DNA of 64,000 nt from positions 124,001 through 188,000 of the forward strand of contig CAWGTM010000002.1 of the NCBI GenBank assembly GCA_963825445.1. The letters run 5' to 3'. This DNA comes from Actinophytocola sp963825445. Its GTDB lineage: Bacteria > Actinomycetota > Actinomycetes > Mycobacteriales > Pseudonocardiaceae. Positions 33,582-42,827 of the stretch are shown here, piece by piece. The number at the start of each line of letters is the position of its first letter. The stretch's first letter is position 1. Both the position numbers and the translations under genes were made by a program. The notes under the pieces are model-generated. The model was not told where the DNA came from. It ran no database searches and saw only the letters and a program-made list of their open reading frames with translations.

Positions 33582-34455
33582 CAGACGGTGGAAGCATCCG
33601 TTTCGAGGAGCTCGACGAAGACTTCGCTGGGTGTCTCCAGTCGTGGATCTTACGCGCCGGTCGTTGATCTCAGCGGCGACGGCCGCGAGATAGTGCGGAT
33701 CGCTGGTGATCTCCACATCCTTCGGGAAGTACTCCCGCACGATCCGGTTGATGTTGTCGTTGCTGCCCGCTCCCATAGTGAGTGCGGGTGAGCGAGGATC
33801 ACCGGCAGCCCGGTGGCCGTAACATTTTTGTGCAGAGCCATTTCCGGCGCCACAGTCCCACGTCGGCGACCGCTTGATCGTTGGTGGGAGCGGGCCGACC
33901 GCGGAGATGACCGCGTCGGACACGGTCAACGGGTCCCGCCCGGTCAACGGCACCAGGATCAGGAACCGGCTGGTGCGCTCGACCAGGGTCGCCACGGCCG
34001 GCTTGCCACCCTTGCCGATCACCAGATCACGCTCCCAGTGTCCCGGGATCACGCGGCCCTCGACTCGGCAGGACGTTCATCCAGGTAGCGAGGCTCGCGG
34101 ATACGGGGTGCGGGTTCACGGCGCGGGCCGCGTCGGGTCGTGCGCCGGGCCCGCAACACGATCAACTCCCCGCGCAGCGTCGTCGACTGCACGGTCAGTC
34201 GAATCCAGTTCACCGGACCTGCTGACGAGCGACGTCACCGGCGTCTCCACGCTGACTGGGGCGTAGACCCACTGGTGGCCTCGTGTGACACCCCAAGAAT
34301 CCCGGCCGGGTGTTCGCGGCAACACCGACCGCGATCGACGCCGGTGACCAGCCTGTTTCAGCACACCTCCTGATACTCCAACGATTCCGCAATGCCTCGG
34401 GAGATCTCTTCCCGATCCAGCAAGGTCAACACTCGGCGCACGATGAGTATCCTCA
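33582..34455 (-). mobile_element. IS30-family transposase pseudogene
   Basis: The coding signal runs leftward in several frames. LDREEISRGIAESLEY is the N-terminal helix-turn-helix. DERPAES follows, then IPGHWERDLVIGKGGKPAVATLVERTSRF with the first catalytic Asp, then WDCGA, then NDNINRIVREYFPKDVEI and a C-terminal ETPSEVFVELLETDAST before the stop at 33582. At least four frameshifts or small deletions separate these parts. The whole is a dead IS30-type element; I could not define terminal inverted repeats. Confidence 0.75.
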
Positions 34456-34574
34456 CCCGCCGAACCCAAGATCACATGCTACGACCGACTGAACTCGCCT
34501 CCTTGTCAACGGAGATCGCAGAGTTCGGGATCGGCTTCGTTTCACCAGCAAGGCTGGCATTCGTTGACGCCGGA

Positions 34575-35072
34575 CTATCGCACGGCAGTAGCGGACAGGC
34601 CGCCAGATGATTGCCGAGGCAAGTCGGCAGTCGCTGATACTCCTGCTCTGGCGGCCGAAGCAGCGGAACGCGCCGAGGGCATTGCGCCGAGAGCGCCCGT
34701 GGCGAGTCCGGTCGCGATCGAAAGTGCCGTGGACACGTTCAGTGCCAAGGGAACGTCATGGATGCAGCACTGCCGAATCAATGCGCCGACATCGACGGCG
34801 TGCGGGTGGGGCACAGAAGGGTCGAGGAAGAAGAACACCGCGGCCACCTGATCGGTGGCCACTGCGGCCGCGATGGTGACATCGCCACCGCTGGGACCGT
34901 GCCCGCAGGTGGAGACGGCGAGTCCCGTATCATCCAGTCGCCGCGCGGTGCCGTCCGTCGCAACTACCTCAAAGCCGGACAGAACGACACTATAGTGATG
35001 AACAAATTCGATCATTTCCGCTTTCATGTTGTCGTGCGCAATCAAGGCGATGGTGCTACGTCGAGGTTTCAC
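34575..35072 (-). CDS. mgsA: methylglyoxal synthase homologue
   Basis: The 165-residue protein aligns along most of its length with methylglyoxal synthase, which turns dihydroxyacetone phosphate into methylglyoxal and phosphate. Shared features are ALIAHDNMK (phosphate-site His/Lys), HGPSGGDVTIAAAV with the catalytic Asp, FFFLDPSVPHPHAVDVGALIR with the conserved His, and IHDVPLALNVSTA. The TGTTG phosphate loop is altered to TDGTA. I chose GTG 35072, preceded by AGGAG; GTG 35105 is an alternative. The last ~45 residues (Ala/Ser-rich) are unlike other members. The enzyme is uncommon in actinomycetes and here lies among mobile-element debris, suggesting acquisition. Confidence 0.75.
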   Translation of the reverse strand: MKPRRSTIALIAHDNMKAEMIEFVHHYSVVLSGFEVVATDGTARRLDDTGLAVSTCGHGPSGGDVTIAAAVATDQVAAVFFFLDPSVPHPHAVDVGALIRQCCIHDVPLALNVSTALSIATGLATGALGAMPSARSAASAARAGVSATADLPRQSSGGLSATAVR

Positions 35073-35105
35073 GATTCTCCTGATGTACTGGGGCAGGCTG
35101 CGCAC

Positions 35106-36634
35106 GCAGCGGTTGACATGAACGTCCTAGCTCATTCGCGAATGCCGCCAACGACCCTGCGACGAGCCTGCGAAATATAGGAAGATCTTCTGTCAGCTTG
35201 CGATGTGAAGCTCGCCACAATCGCGTCCTTGTCGATCACGCGAGGTCATTTGCGACTTCCTTCGGAATTTTGGAAGCGCTATCGACCATACTCCGCGGAA
35301 TAGGCAAAGCTATCCCCCTGACGAGCGGTCTAGGTACGGACAATCATTACTCGCCGCGAGGAGACGGTACCGGCTGGCCGAATCCGACCCCGTCAGTACG
35401 AAACGTGTCGTTACTCAGAGACACAATCTGTACTCACGGTTGCTCCCCGATGCCGGGTAACAAGCTATTGCACTCTGGCACTCCCCCAACGGTGACCTCG
35501 AACAACTGACTGGGCAGTACACGGTGGTGCGGTAGACGGACTCAGGATTCAAGGGCAGGATTGTGGACGTCGCGAAGAGCGCAATCGACCAGGAACGCAC
35601 TGAAGGGTCAGGTGCGGCACGTGGCCAACCGCGAGGGCGATCCGCGCCGCAGACAGCTGACTACGACGCGACCGACTGATCCGCGCGAGCTGCCGCAAGG
35701 ACGCTGGCCGCGCTGCGCGCCTCGACGCTGCTGGATTTGACCTATGCCTTCGGGTTGCGCTGCGCGGAGACCGTGAGGCGTCGACCCTGCGCGGGCGACC
35801 AGCGAAGCGTTCGCCGCTGCGCCAGCCTGATCGCGGGTAGCGGGTGTCGTGCGCGGTGGCCGGACCTGGCGGCACGGGTAACCTGACCGACGAGCCCGGC
35901 AGGTTCCCCCGGTACAACGTTGACAGCTCCTGGGCCGCCGCGCGGGTGTCCGAGATCCGCGCCGCCACCTCCGACGACCTCCCGAATCACATCCCGTGCC
36001 GTCACCGCTGACCTGGTTTCATCAACACAGCCGCGGTGGTAATGACGAGAGGTCTCGGGCGCCGTCCGCGTAGGGCCGCAAGAGTGTTGAACATGCTCCT
36101 GAATGCAACACATTCTGACCTCCACCTCCTTCCGCCAAGGCATGTGGACCTGTCTAATGGAAAGTGAGTCATGTGAACACCTGCCACCTGAGCCAACGGG
36201 GAGGAGAGGGTCGGCCGATGACCACCGGCTCTGAGACTGGTCAGTCGGGATCCGTCGCATGTGCCGTCCCAAAAAGAAAAATGCACAAAGTCGTGTCCAG
36301 CACCGGTGCAATGTGGTGCGGATGATCGGCCTCGTAGCCTGAACGCATCGTGCCGCCGCCGGCGCGTTCCTCGAAACCGGTTCTGGTCGCGGATACCACA
36401 CCCCGGCTGGATGTCATGCGACAGCGACGGTGCCAGCTGCGGACGGCCGCACCAACGCGTTCCGACTGTCACTGCACGCGTTCACGATTCGGATATCGAT
36501 TCCGTCTCCCAACTCTTGCTCATCCGTACGAGTGATTCTTAGATTCGGGTGCGATGGTGTGGCCGCTTGGTGTGCATATGGACCGCTGAACTGGGGAATA
36601 ACTTTTCTGGTGAGCAACCGGATCGGAGGGCTAT
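35106..36634. other. long non-coding stretch with recombinase debris, upstream of the NRPS gene
   Basis: Base composition is visibly less GC-rich than elsewhere, and no intact gene is supported. It contains one recombinase fragment (35.62-35.80 kb) and unassigned decayed sequence. The last ~100 bases probably carry the promoter of the NRPS-like gene, whose ribosome-binding site GGAGGG lies just before its ATG. The segment at 35.85-36.0 kb has some coding character leftward (AARISDTRAAAQELSTLY) that I cannot assign. Confidence 0.55.
35620..35800 (+). pseudogene. tyrosine recombinase fragment, frameshifted
   Basis: REGDPRRRQLT, DRLIRASCRKDA and LLDLTYAFGLRCAETVRR occur in order but in different frames. 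They match the central part of phage-type integrases, including the GLRRxE catalytic Arg region. Nothing before or after is recognisable, so it is a short remnant. Confidence 0.6.
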
Positions 36635-39600
36635 ATGAGCACTGATGGACCGGCGGACCCAGTCGCCGTGTACGGCCGGTCACTCGCCGAACTGTTCCTG
36701 GCTCAGGTGCGTCGCCACGCGGATCGGCCCGCGATCGCCGGAATCGGCGGACGGCTCAGCTATGCGGAACTCGGGTCGCGTGCCGAACGGTTCGCTCGCG
36801 GATTGCGGCATCTCGGATTGCGGGAAGGCGCGGTTGTCGCGGTGGCGGGAGGGCGCGGCCGCGACGCCTGTGTCGCGGTGCTGGGTGCGGCATGCGCCGG
36901 GCTCACGTACATGCCGCTGGACCCGTCGCTGCCTGCCGACCGGCAACGACGCATGCTGGGCGCCAGCGGCTCTGCGGCGGTGGTTCGGTTACCCGGCGCG
37001 AAAGCTGTCGACGGCCAGGTGCTCGAGTTCGCGGACGTGCTCGACGTCGGTCGCTCAGGGGCCGGCGGTCCGTCGTCGAACGCGGCGGTTCCCGCCTACG
37101 TGATGTTCACCTCCGGCACGACCGGCCGCCCGAAGGCAGTCGCGGTCCCGCAGCGTGGGGTGGCGAGGCTCGCCATCGACAACGGCTTCGCGGAGGTCGG
37201 GCCGAGGGACCGGGTGATGCACGCCGCGTCGCTTTCCTTCGACATCTCGGCTTTCGAGATATGGGCGGCGCTGCTGAACGGCGCCTGCCTGGTACCGACC
37301 ACTTCGGACGTGCTGCTGTCCGCGCCCGCCCTGCACACGCTGCTCACCCGGGAGCGGATCACCGTGATGTGCCTGGCCACCAGCATCTTCCACAACATGG
37401 CCGCCGCGCGGCCTGAGCTGTTCGCTGGCCTGCGGTACGCGATCACCGCGGGAGAGGCGATGCGAGCCGATGCGGCCCGCCGGGTGCTCGAACACGGCCG
37501 TCCCGCGTATCTCGTCAACGCCTACGGGTTGACCGAGATCGCCTGCATCTCCACCGCGTACGAGGTCACCGACGTGCCGCCGGACGCGGTCGCCGTGCCG
37601 ATCGGGACGCCCATCTCGGACACCACCTGCTATGTCGTCCGCTCCGACGGCAACCTCACCGAGGACGGCGAGGAGGGCGAGCTGTGCCTGGCCGGCGGCG
37701 GTAACGCGACCGGCTACCTGAACGCACCGGAGGAGAGCGCCGTCCGCTTCGTCAGCCTCCCGTTCGGACCGGACGGCCAGCCTGTTCCGGTCTACCGCAC
37801 CGGTGACATCGTCCGCCGGCGCGCCGACGGACTGCTGGAGTTCGTCGGCCGCCACGACGACCAGGTCAAAATCCGGGGTTTCCGGGTCGAGCCTGGTGAG
37901 ATCTCCGCTGTCCTGACCAACCACCCCTGTGTCACGAACGCCGCGGTGGTGGCAAGAGGGGACGGTGGCACGCGCGTGCTGGCCGCGTACGTGGTGACCG
38001 ACGGTCAGGCGACACCTCGGGAACTGCTCGCCTTCCTGCATGAGCGGCTACCCGAGTACCAGGTGCCGGCCACCATGACAGTGCTCGACCAGCTGCCGCT
38101 GACGGCGAGCGGCAAGGTGGACCGCGACGCGCTGCCCTCGCCGGGAACGCCGTCGCCGACTTCCGGTGACGCGGGGTCGGTCGCCGAGACGGTGGCCGGG
38201 GCTTGGGCGTCGATCCTGCCGGCCGGCCGGTCCGCACCGGACGACGACTTCTTCGCCGCGGGCGGCAACTCGCTGCTGGCCGTCCAACTGGTCGCCAAGG
38301 TCCAGCAAACTTTGGGGATCGACGACGAGCACAACCATCTGCTGATCACGAGCCTGTTGAACGAGCCGACCATACGGACGTTCACCGCGACCGTCGAGGA
38401 CGTTCGTTGCGCCGGCGCGGCTGAGGAAACCCCGGGCGCATCGGTCGACCGCTGGCGCCCCGACATCGAGTGGGACGCTCCCCAGGTCACCCGTGCCGTT
38501 CCCGAGCCGAACTGGCGCGACCCCAGGCAGGTGTTCCTGACCGGCGCCACCGGTTTTCTCGGCGCACACCTGCTCCGTGAGTTGATCGACCGGACCGACG
38601 GCCGGATCCACGCTCTGGTCCGGGCCAGCGACGAGGCAAACGCCCACGCGCGTCTCGCCGAAGCACAGCGCCGCTACGGGATTCATCGGGTCCTGTCGAA
38701 AGACCGGGTGCGCCCGATACTGGGTGATCTCACCAAACCGGGGCTCGGCATGCGGCAATCCGACTGGGAGCGGGAAGCCGACGGTGCCGACGTCATCCAC
38801 CACTGCGGAGCCGAGGTCAACTTCCTTTATCCGTACGAGAAACTGCGGGCGGCCAACGTGTACGGCACGCAGGAGGTGCTGCGCCTCGCGGCACGCCGGG
38901 CGATTCCCGTGCACCACGTGTCCACCATCTCCGTGGTGCACGGCATGGGCGCGGCCGGTGTCCGGCAGGTGACCGAGGACACCCCGCTGGACAACGTCGA
39001 GCTGCTCGGCATGGGCTACTGGGAAAGCAAATGGGTCGCCGAGGAAGTGGTGCGCGGCGCGGCCGACACCGGCCTGCCGGTGGTGATCCACCGGCCGCAT
39101 GAAATCTCCGGTCACACCAACGGGTTCGTTTGGGGCAGCGGGGTGGCGCTGTGCGAGCTGTTCCGCGTCATCACCGAACTCGAGCTCGCCCCCGACCTTG
39201 ACCTGACACTGAACCTGGTGCCGGTCGACTACGCGGCGGGTTCAATCGTCCACCTCGGACTGAATCAGCCGGCGAACGGCCAGACCTACCACCTGGTCAA
39301 TCCCCGGGCGGCGCTGCTCGGCGACATGGTCGACCGCCTGCGCGTACACGGTCACCGAATCCGCACCGTGGACTACAAGTCCTGGATCGAGGCGATGCTC
39401 GCCCATCTGGCCGTCCGTCCAGACCACCCGTTCACCCCGCTGACCCAGCTGTACATCCAGCGGATCACCCCGGACATCACCATCCAGGAGCTGTCCTGCG
39501 CTGGCATCGAGCCGAAGCTGGACCGCAGCCGGCTGGACGCGGACCTGGCCGGCAGCGGGCTGGTCTGCCCGCCGGTGGACCGAGCGTTGCTTGACGGCTA

Positions 39601-39661
39601 CATCGGATACCTCCACGAGTCAGGGTTCATTCCGGCCCCCGAGGGAGCCGAGCATGTGTGA
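36635..39661 (+). CDS. single-module NRPS: adenylation-thiolation-reductase
   Basis: This 1008-residue enzyme has three domains. The adenylation domain (~10-500) shows YVMFTSGTTGRPKAV, SFDISAFEIW, NAYGLTE and the final LTASGK. A carrier domain follows with the phosphopantetheine Ser546 in FAAGGNSLLA. A thioester reductase starts at VFLTGATGFLGAHLL (~635) with catalytic Tyr795 and Lys799 in GYWESKW. There is no condensation domain. Such A-T-R enzymes activate one acid, usually an amino acid, and release it as an aldehyde (or alcohol) with NADPH. My hand-read specificity residues are D-I-F-C-I-A-A-C-I-K. Asp and Lys fit an amino acid substrate, but the side chain is not assigned. It overlaps the P450 start. 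Confidence 0.9.
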   Translation: MSTDGPADPVAVYGRSLAELFLAQVRRHADRPAIAGIGGRLSYAELGSRAERFARGLRHLGLREGAVVAVAGGRGRDACVAVLGAACAGLTYMPLDPSLPADRQRRMLGASGSAAVVRLPGAKAVDGQVLEFADVLDVGRSGAGGPSSNAAVPAYVMFTSGTTGRPKAVAVPQRGVARLAIDNGFAEVGPRDRVMHAASLSFDISAFEIWAALLNGACLVPTTSDVLLSAPALHTLLTRERITVMCLATSIFHNMAAARPELFAGLRYAITAGEAMRADAARRVLEHGRPAYLVNAYGLTEIACISTAYEVTDVPPDAVAVPIGTPISDTTCYVVRSDGNLTEDGEEGELCLAGGGNATGYLNAPEESAVRFVSLPFGPDGQPVPVYRTGDIVRRRADGLLEFVGRHDDQVKIRGFRVEPGEISAVLTNHPCVTNAAVVARGDGGTRVLAAYVVTDGQATPRELLAFLHERLPEYQVPATMTVLDQLPLTASGKVDRDALPSPGTPSPTSGDAGSVAETVAGAWASILPAGRSAPDDDFFAAGGNSLLAVQLVAKVQQTLGIDDEHNHLLITSLLNEPTIRTFTATVEDVRCAGAAEETPGASVDRWRPDIEWDAPQVTRAVPEPNWRDPRQVFLTGATGFLGAHLLRELIDRTDGRIHALVRASDEANAHARLAEAQRRYGIHRVLSKDRVRPILGDLTKPGLGMRQSDWEREADGADVIHHCGAEVNFLYPYEKLRAANVYGTQEVLRLAARRAIPVHHVSTISVVHGMGAAGVRQVTEDTPLDNVELLGMGYWESKWVAEEVVRGAADTGLPVVIHRPHEISGHTNGFVWGSGVALCELFRVITELELAPDLDLTLNLVPVDYAAGSIVHLGLNQPANGQTYHLVNPRAALLGDMVDRLRVHGHRIRTVDYKSWIEAMLAHLAVRPDHPFTPLTQLYIQRITPDITIQELSCAGIEPKLDRSRLDADLAGSGLVCPPVDRALLDGYIGYLHESGFIPAPEGAEHV

Positions 39662-40895
39662 CGTCCAGGTCGACCTGACCGACCCGCGAACCTTCATGCC
39701 CGAGTCGCCGTACCAGGCGTGGGCGACGATGCGTGGCCGCGCCGGACTGACGTTCCAGGAGCGCCAAGGGGCGCCTGGGTTCTACTCGGTGACCCGCTAC
39801 CGCGATGTCGACGTCGTCGTCCGCGATTCCACCAACTACAGCTGCGAGAGCGGAATGACGCTGGACACCGCACTCGGCGCACGAGATCCCGCCGCCGGAA
39901 GGATGGTCGAGCTGACCGATCCCCCCCGTCACCGGCGGTTACGCAAGTTGGTCAGCGGCGGCCTGAACCGCGTGGTGGCCCAGAACCTGGCAATCACCCT
40001 GCGGGCGAGTGTGGACAGGTGGGTCGCCGACGCCGTACGGGCCGGCGAGGTGGACTTCGTGACCGCGGTCAGCGGGAAGGTTCCTTCCGCGGCCACTGGT
40101 TTGCTGCTGGGCCTGCCGCAGCGGGAGTGGGGCAAGCTGGCCGAGCGGGCGTGCCCGGCGCTGTGCGGCTCGCTGAGTCCCCATGACGAACGACTCGGTG
40201 ACCTGTCGACCCGAAGACAGTCGACGACCACGGCGAACGGCCAGCTGCTGATGCACTTGGCCAGCCTGCTGGACCACGCCGAACTGGCCGAGGACGGTCT
40301 GATCAGGCGACTGTTGGACGGGGAGATCGACGGGGACCGGCTGACCCGCGAGGAGGTGCTGCTGAACTGTCTCAACCTGGCCATCGCCGGCAACGAGACC
40401 ACCAAGAACGCCAGCACCGGCGGCCTGTTGGCGTTCAGCCGAAACCCGGACCAGTGGCAGCTGTTGCGGCGGCAGCCGGAACTGCTGGACTCGGCGGTGG
40501 AAGAGATCCTGCGCTACACCTCACCGATCCAGCACGTGACCCGGACCGTCCTGCGTGCACAGACACTGTCCGGCACGGACCTGAAACCTGGTGACCTCAT
40601 CTGTGTGTGGGTAGCGTCAGCCAATCGTGACGAGGAGGCGTTCGAGGAGCCGGACACTTTCCGTATCGACCGGGATCCCAACCCTCACCTTGCTTTCACC
40701 GCCGGCAAGCATTTCTGCCTTGGTGCGTCCCTGTCCCGCCTGGAGATCCGCCTGGTGTTCGAGTCCCTGCTGAGCCGCGTCGAGTCGATCCGTCTGCTCG
40801 GCCCCGCCGTCCGCAAGCCGACCAATTTGATCGCCGCATACGAAAGCCTTCCGGTCGCGCTTTCCGGCCGGCTGATACCTGCGACTACTGGATGA
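39654..40895 (+). CDS. cytochrome P450
   Basis: This 413-residue soluble bacterial P450 has the I-helix motif AIAGNETTKNA, the K-helix EEILR, and the haem-binding loop FTAGKHFCLGASLSRLE with Cys355. The ATG at 39654 lies inside the 3' end of the NRPS gene (eight-base overlap), showing co-translation. It probably oxidises the product of the A-T-R enzyme, either the carrier-bound amino acid or the released aldehyde. The redox partners are not encoded here. All core elements look intact. Confidence 0.92.
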   Translation: MCDVQVDLTDPRTFMPESPYQAWATMRGRAGLTFQERQGAPGFYSVTRYRDVDVVVRDSTNYSCESGMTLDTALGARDPAAGRMVELTDPPRHRRLRKLVSGGLNRVVAQNLAITLRASVDRWVADAVRAGEVDFVTAVSGKVPSAATGLLLGLPQREWGKLAERACPALCGSLSPHDERLGDLSTRRQSTTTANGQLLMHLASLLDHAELAEDGLIRRLLDGEIDGDRLTREEVLLNCLNLAIAGNETTKNASTGGLLAFSRNPDQWQLLRRQPELLDSAVEEILRYTSPIQHVTRTVLRAQTLSGTDLKPGDLICVWVASANRDEEAFEEPDTFRIDRDPNPHLAFTAGKHFCLGASLSRLEIRLVFESLLSRVESIRLLGPAVRKPTNLIAAYESLPVALSGRLIPATTG

Positions 40896-40903
40896 GTTGA
40901 CGA

Positions 40904-42103
40904 ATGAACCTCGATCTCGCACGGGCTCGGGCGGACACGCCTGGCGTGAACCGCGTCGCACACCTGAACAACGCCGGCGCCAGCCTCGCACCACAGCCCG
41001 TCATCGACGCGGTGATGGACCACCTGCGGCTGGAGAGCGATGTAGGTCCCTACGAGGCTGCCGAACGTGCCTATGAGGCCGTCGAACACGGGCATGCCGC
41101 TGTCAGCGCCCTGCTCAACTGCCACAGCCAGGAAGTCGCCATGTTCGACAACGCCACGCGGGCCTGGGCCATGGCACTGACCAGCGTGCCATTCCGCGCC
41201 GGCGACCGCGTTCTCATCTCACCGATGGAGTACGGAAGCTGCTACCTCTCCCTGCTCCACCTGGCCAGACGTCACGGGGTGCGGGTTGAAGTGTTGCCTG
41301 TGAACCCCGACGGCCTGGTCCGCATGGAGGAACTGCATGCCCGGCTGGACGAACGTGTGAAGCTGATCGCGATGCCCCACGTGCCGACACACGACGGCCT
41401 GATCTACCCAGTGGCGCAGATCGGCAAGGTGGCGCGCCAGCACAAGATCCCGTTCCTGGTCGACGCCTGCCAGTCGGTCGGCCAGATCCCCATTGACGTC
41501 AAAGAGATCCGCTGCGACATGCTGGTCGGCAGCGGCCGGAAGTACCTGCGGGGTCCGCGGGGCACCGGATTCCTGTTCGTACGCAGGGAACTCGCCGAGC
41601 GGCTCACACCCGCCCTTGTTGGTTTGGATGGCGTCGCGTGGGCCGCGGGAGGTTACCGGTTCGCTCCGGCCGCCCGCCGATTCGACATGTGGGAAACCAA
41701 TTGCGCCGCTCGCATCGGCCTCGGCGTCGCCATCGACTACGCGTTGTCCTGGGGAGTTGAGCAGACCTGGCCCCGGATACAGCAACTGGCCGCGGGACTG
41801 CGTGAGGACATCACCCGTATCCCGGGAGTCCTGGTGCAGGACCGCGGTCAGGAACGGTGCGGCACCGTCGCCATCACCGTGCAGGGCTGGGACGCGGCCT
41901 CGGTCAGAGCAGAACTGCATCGGGCCGGCATCAACACGTGGGTGTGCCTGGCGAACTCCGCCTGCGTCGACATGCAGAAGCGCCGGATGACGAGCCTGCT
42001 GCGGATCTCGGTGCACTACTACAACTCAGCGGAGGAGCTGGCCCGCCTCTGCGCGGTGCTGGAATCACTTTCCGTCAGCTCACCCATGCACGCGGTCTCA
42101 TAA
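40904..42103 (+). CDS. class V aminotransferase-fold PLP enzyme
   Basis: This 399-residue PLP enzyme of the cysteine desulfurase / isopenicillin-epimerase-like group has the PLP Lys in SGRKYLRGPRGTGFLF (Lys213). The preceding strand FLVDACQSVGQIPIDV carries the Asp that contacts the pyridine nitrogen. A C-terminal ITVQGWDAASVRAELH domain and RISVHYYNSAEEL substrate-binding region follow. It starts eight bases after the P450 stop, so it is the third gene of the operon. It might transaminate the aldehyde from the reductase, act as a C-S lyase, or modify the amino acid before loading; the sequence does not decide. It is complete and undamaged. Confidence 0.87.
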   Translation: MNLDLARARADTPGVNRVAHLNNAGASLAPQPVIDAVMDHLRLESDVGPYEAAERAYEAVEHGHAAVSALLNCHSQEVAMFDNATRAWAMALTSVPFRAGDRVLISPMEYGSCYLSLLHLARRHGVRVEVLPVNPDGLVRMEELHARLDERVKLIAMPHVPTHDGLIYPVAQIGKVARQHKIPFLVDACQSVGQIPIDVKEIRCDMLVGSGRKYLRGPRGTGFLFVRRELAERLTPALVGLDGVAWAAGGYRFAPAARRFDMWETNCAARIGLGVAIDYALSWGVEQTWPRIQQLAAGLREDITRIPGVLVQDRGQERCGTVAITVQGWDAASVRAELHRAGINTWVCLANSACVDMQKRRMTSLLRISVHYYNSAEELARLCAVLESLSVSSPMHAVS

Positions 42104-42500
42104 CCGGGTCGCCGCTACAGCCACAAAGAAGACGTGGTGGAGATTCCGGGTACCGAGACGAGGCCCTTTCTGCTGTTCTGGGCCGTTTCGTCTCACAATT
42201 TCTCACGAACGCTTGTACTGCTTGCTTGAGCTTGTAGATCTTCCCCAGCGCGTCTGTGCCGGTCTCGAGATCGTCGTCGCTGGCATGGACGTAGGTCGAG
42301 TAGGTGAACGCGGTGTCGTGGTGCCCGGCCCACTTGCTGACGATCGAGATCGGCACGCCGGCCTTCTCCATCAGGCTCAGCGCCGTGTGGCGGCCTTCGT
42401 ACAGCACGATCGTCTTGACGCCGGAACTCATCGGAGTACCACTCGGGGCGCACCGGCGCACCCAACTCGTCCCCCACCACGTACCCCCGCTGTCGCCGAC
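42075..42500 (-). pseudogene. integrase (tyrosine recombinase) C-terminal remnant
   Basis: GYVVGDELGAPVRPEWYSDEF occurs in one frame. After a frameshift or small deletion, LYEGRHTALSLMEKAGVP, IVSKWAGHHDTAFTYSTYVHA and TDALGKIYKL follow in another. This covers the catalytic RHTA box, the GHHD box and the nucleophile Tyr, as in integrases of actinomycete integrative elements. The N-terminal two thirds of the gene are absent. It begins right after the PLP enzyme and reads toward it. It is the best-preserved integrase piece in the tRNA-bounded segment. Confidence 0.75.
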
Positions 42501-42827
42501 ACCGCTCAGGATGTGTCCACCTCCACAGAGGGTTCTTGATCAAACTCAGGTCGTTGGCAACGTAGCGGCCAGTGGAGAGCACCTCGACGGACAGCAGGAG
42601 GCCGATCGGCCACACAGCTGCACCGATCTCTGTGCCGCCAGCCCTGGCGACCACCCGACTGGTTGTCGTGCTGCTGGTAGCCACGTGTGCAGCACGTTCG
42701 CCGCGACTGACATGACCCGAACCGAAGCCGCGGGCACGCCACTCGCGGACCCGTACCGGAGCCGCGGTCATTTGCCAGAGCGGGATGTCGTGCCGAACCT
42801 GTCGGTGCTTGCCGATAGCTTGGCCGC

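Noticed and set aside
36635..38150. A definite amino acid substrate for the adenylation domain
   Set aside because: The hand-read ten-residue code (D-I-F-C-I-A-A-C-I-K) does not match a specificity I can name with confidence.
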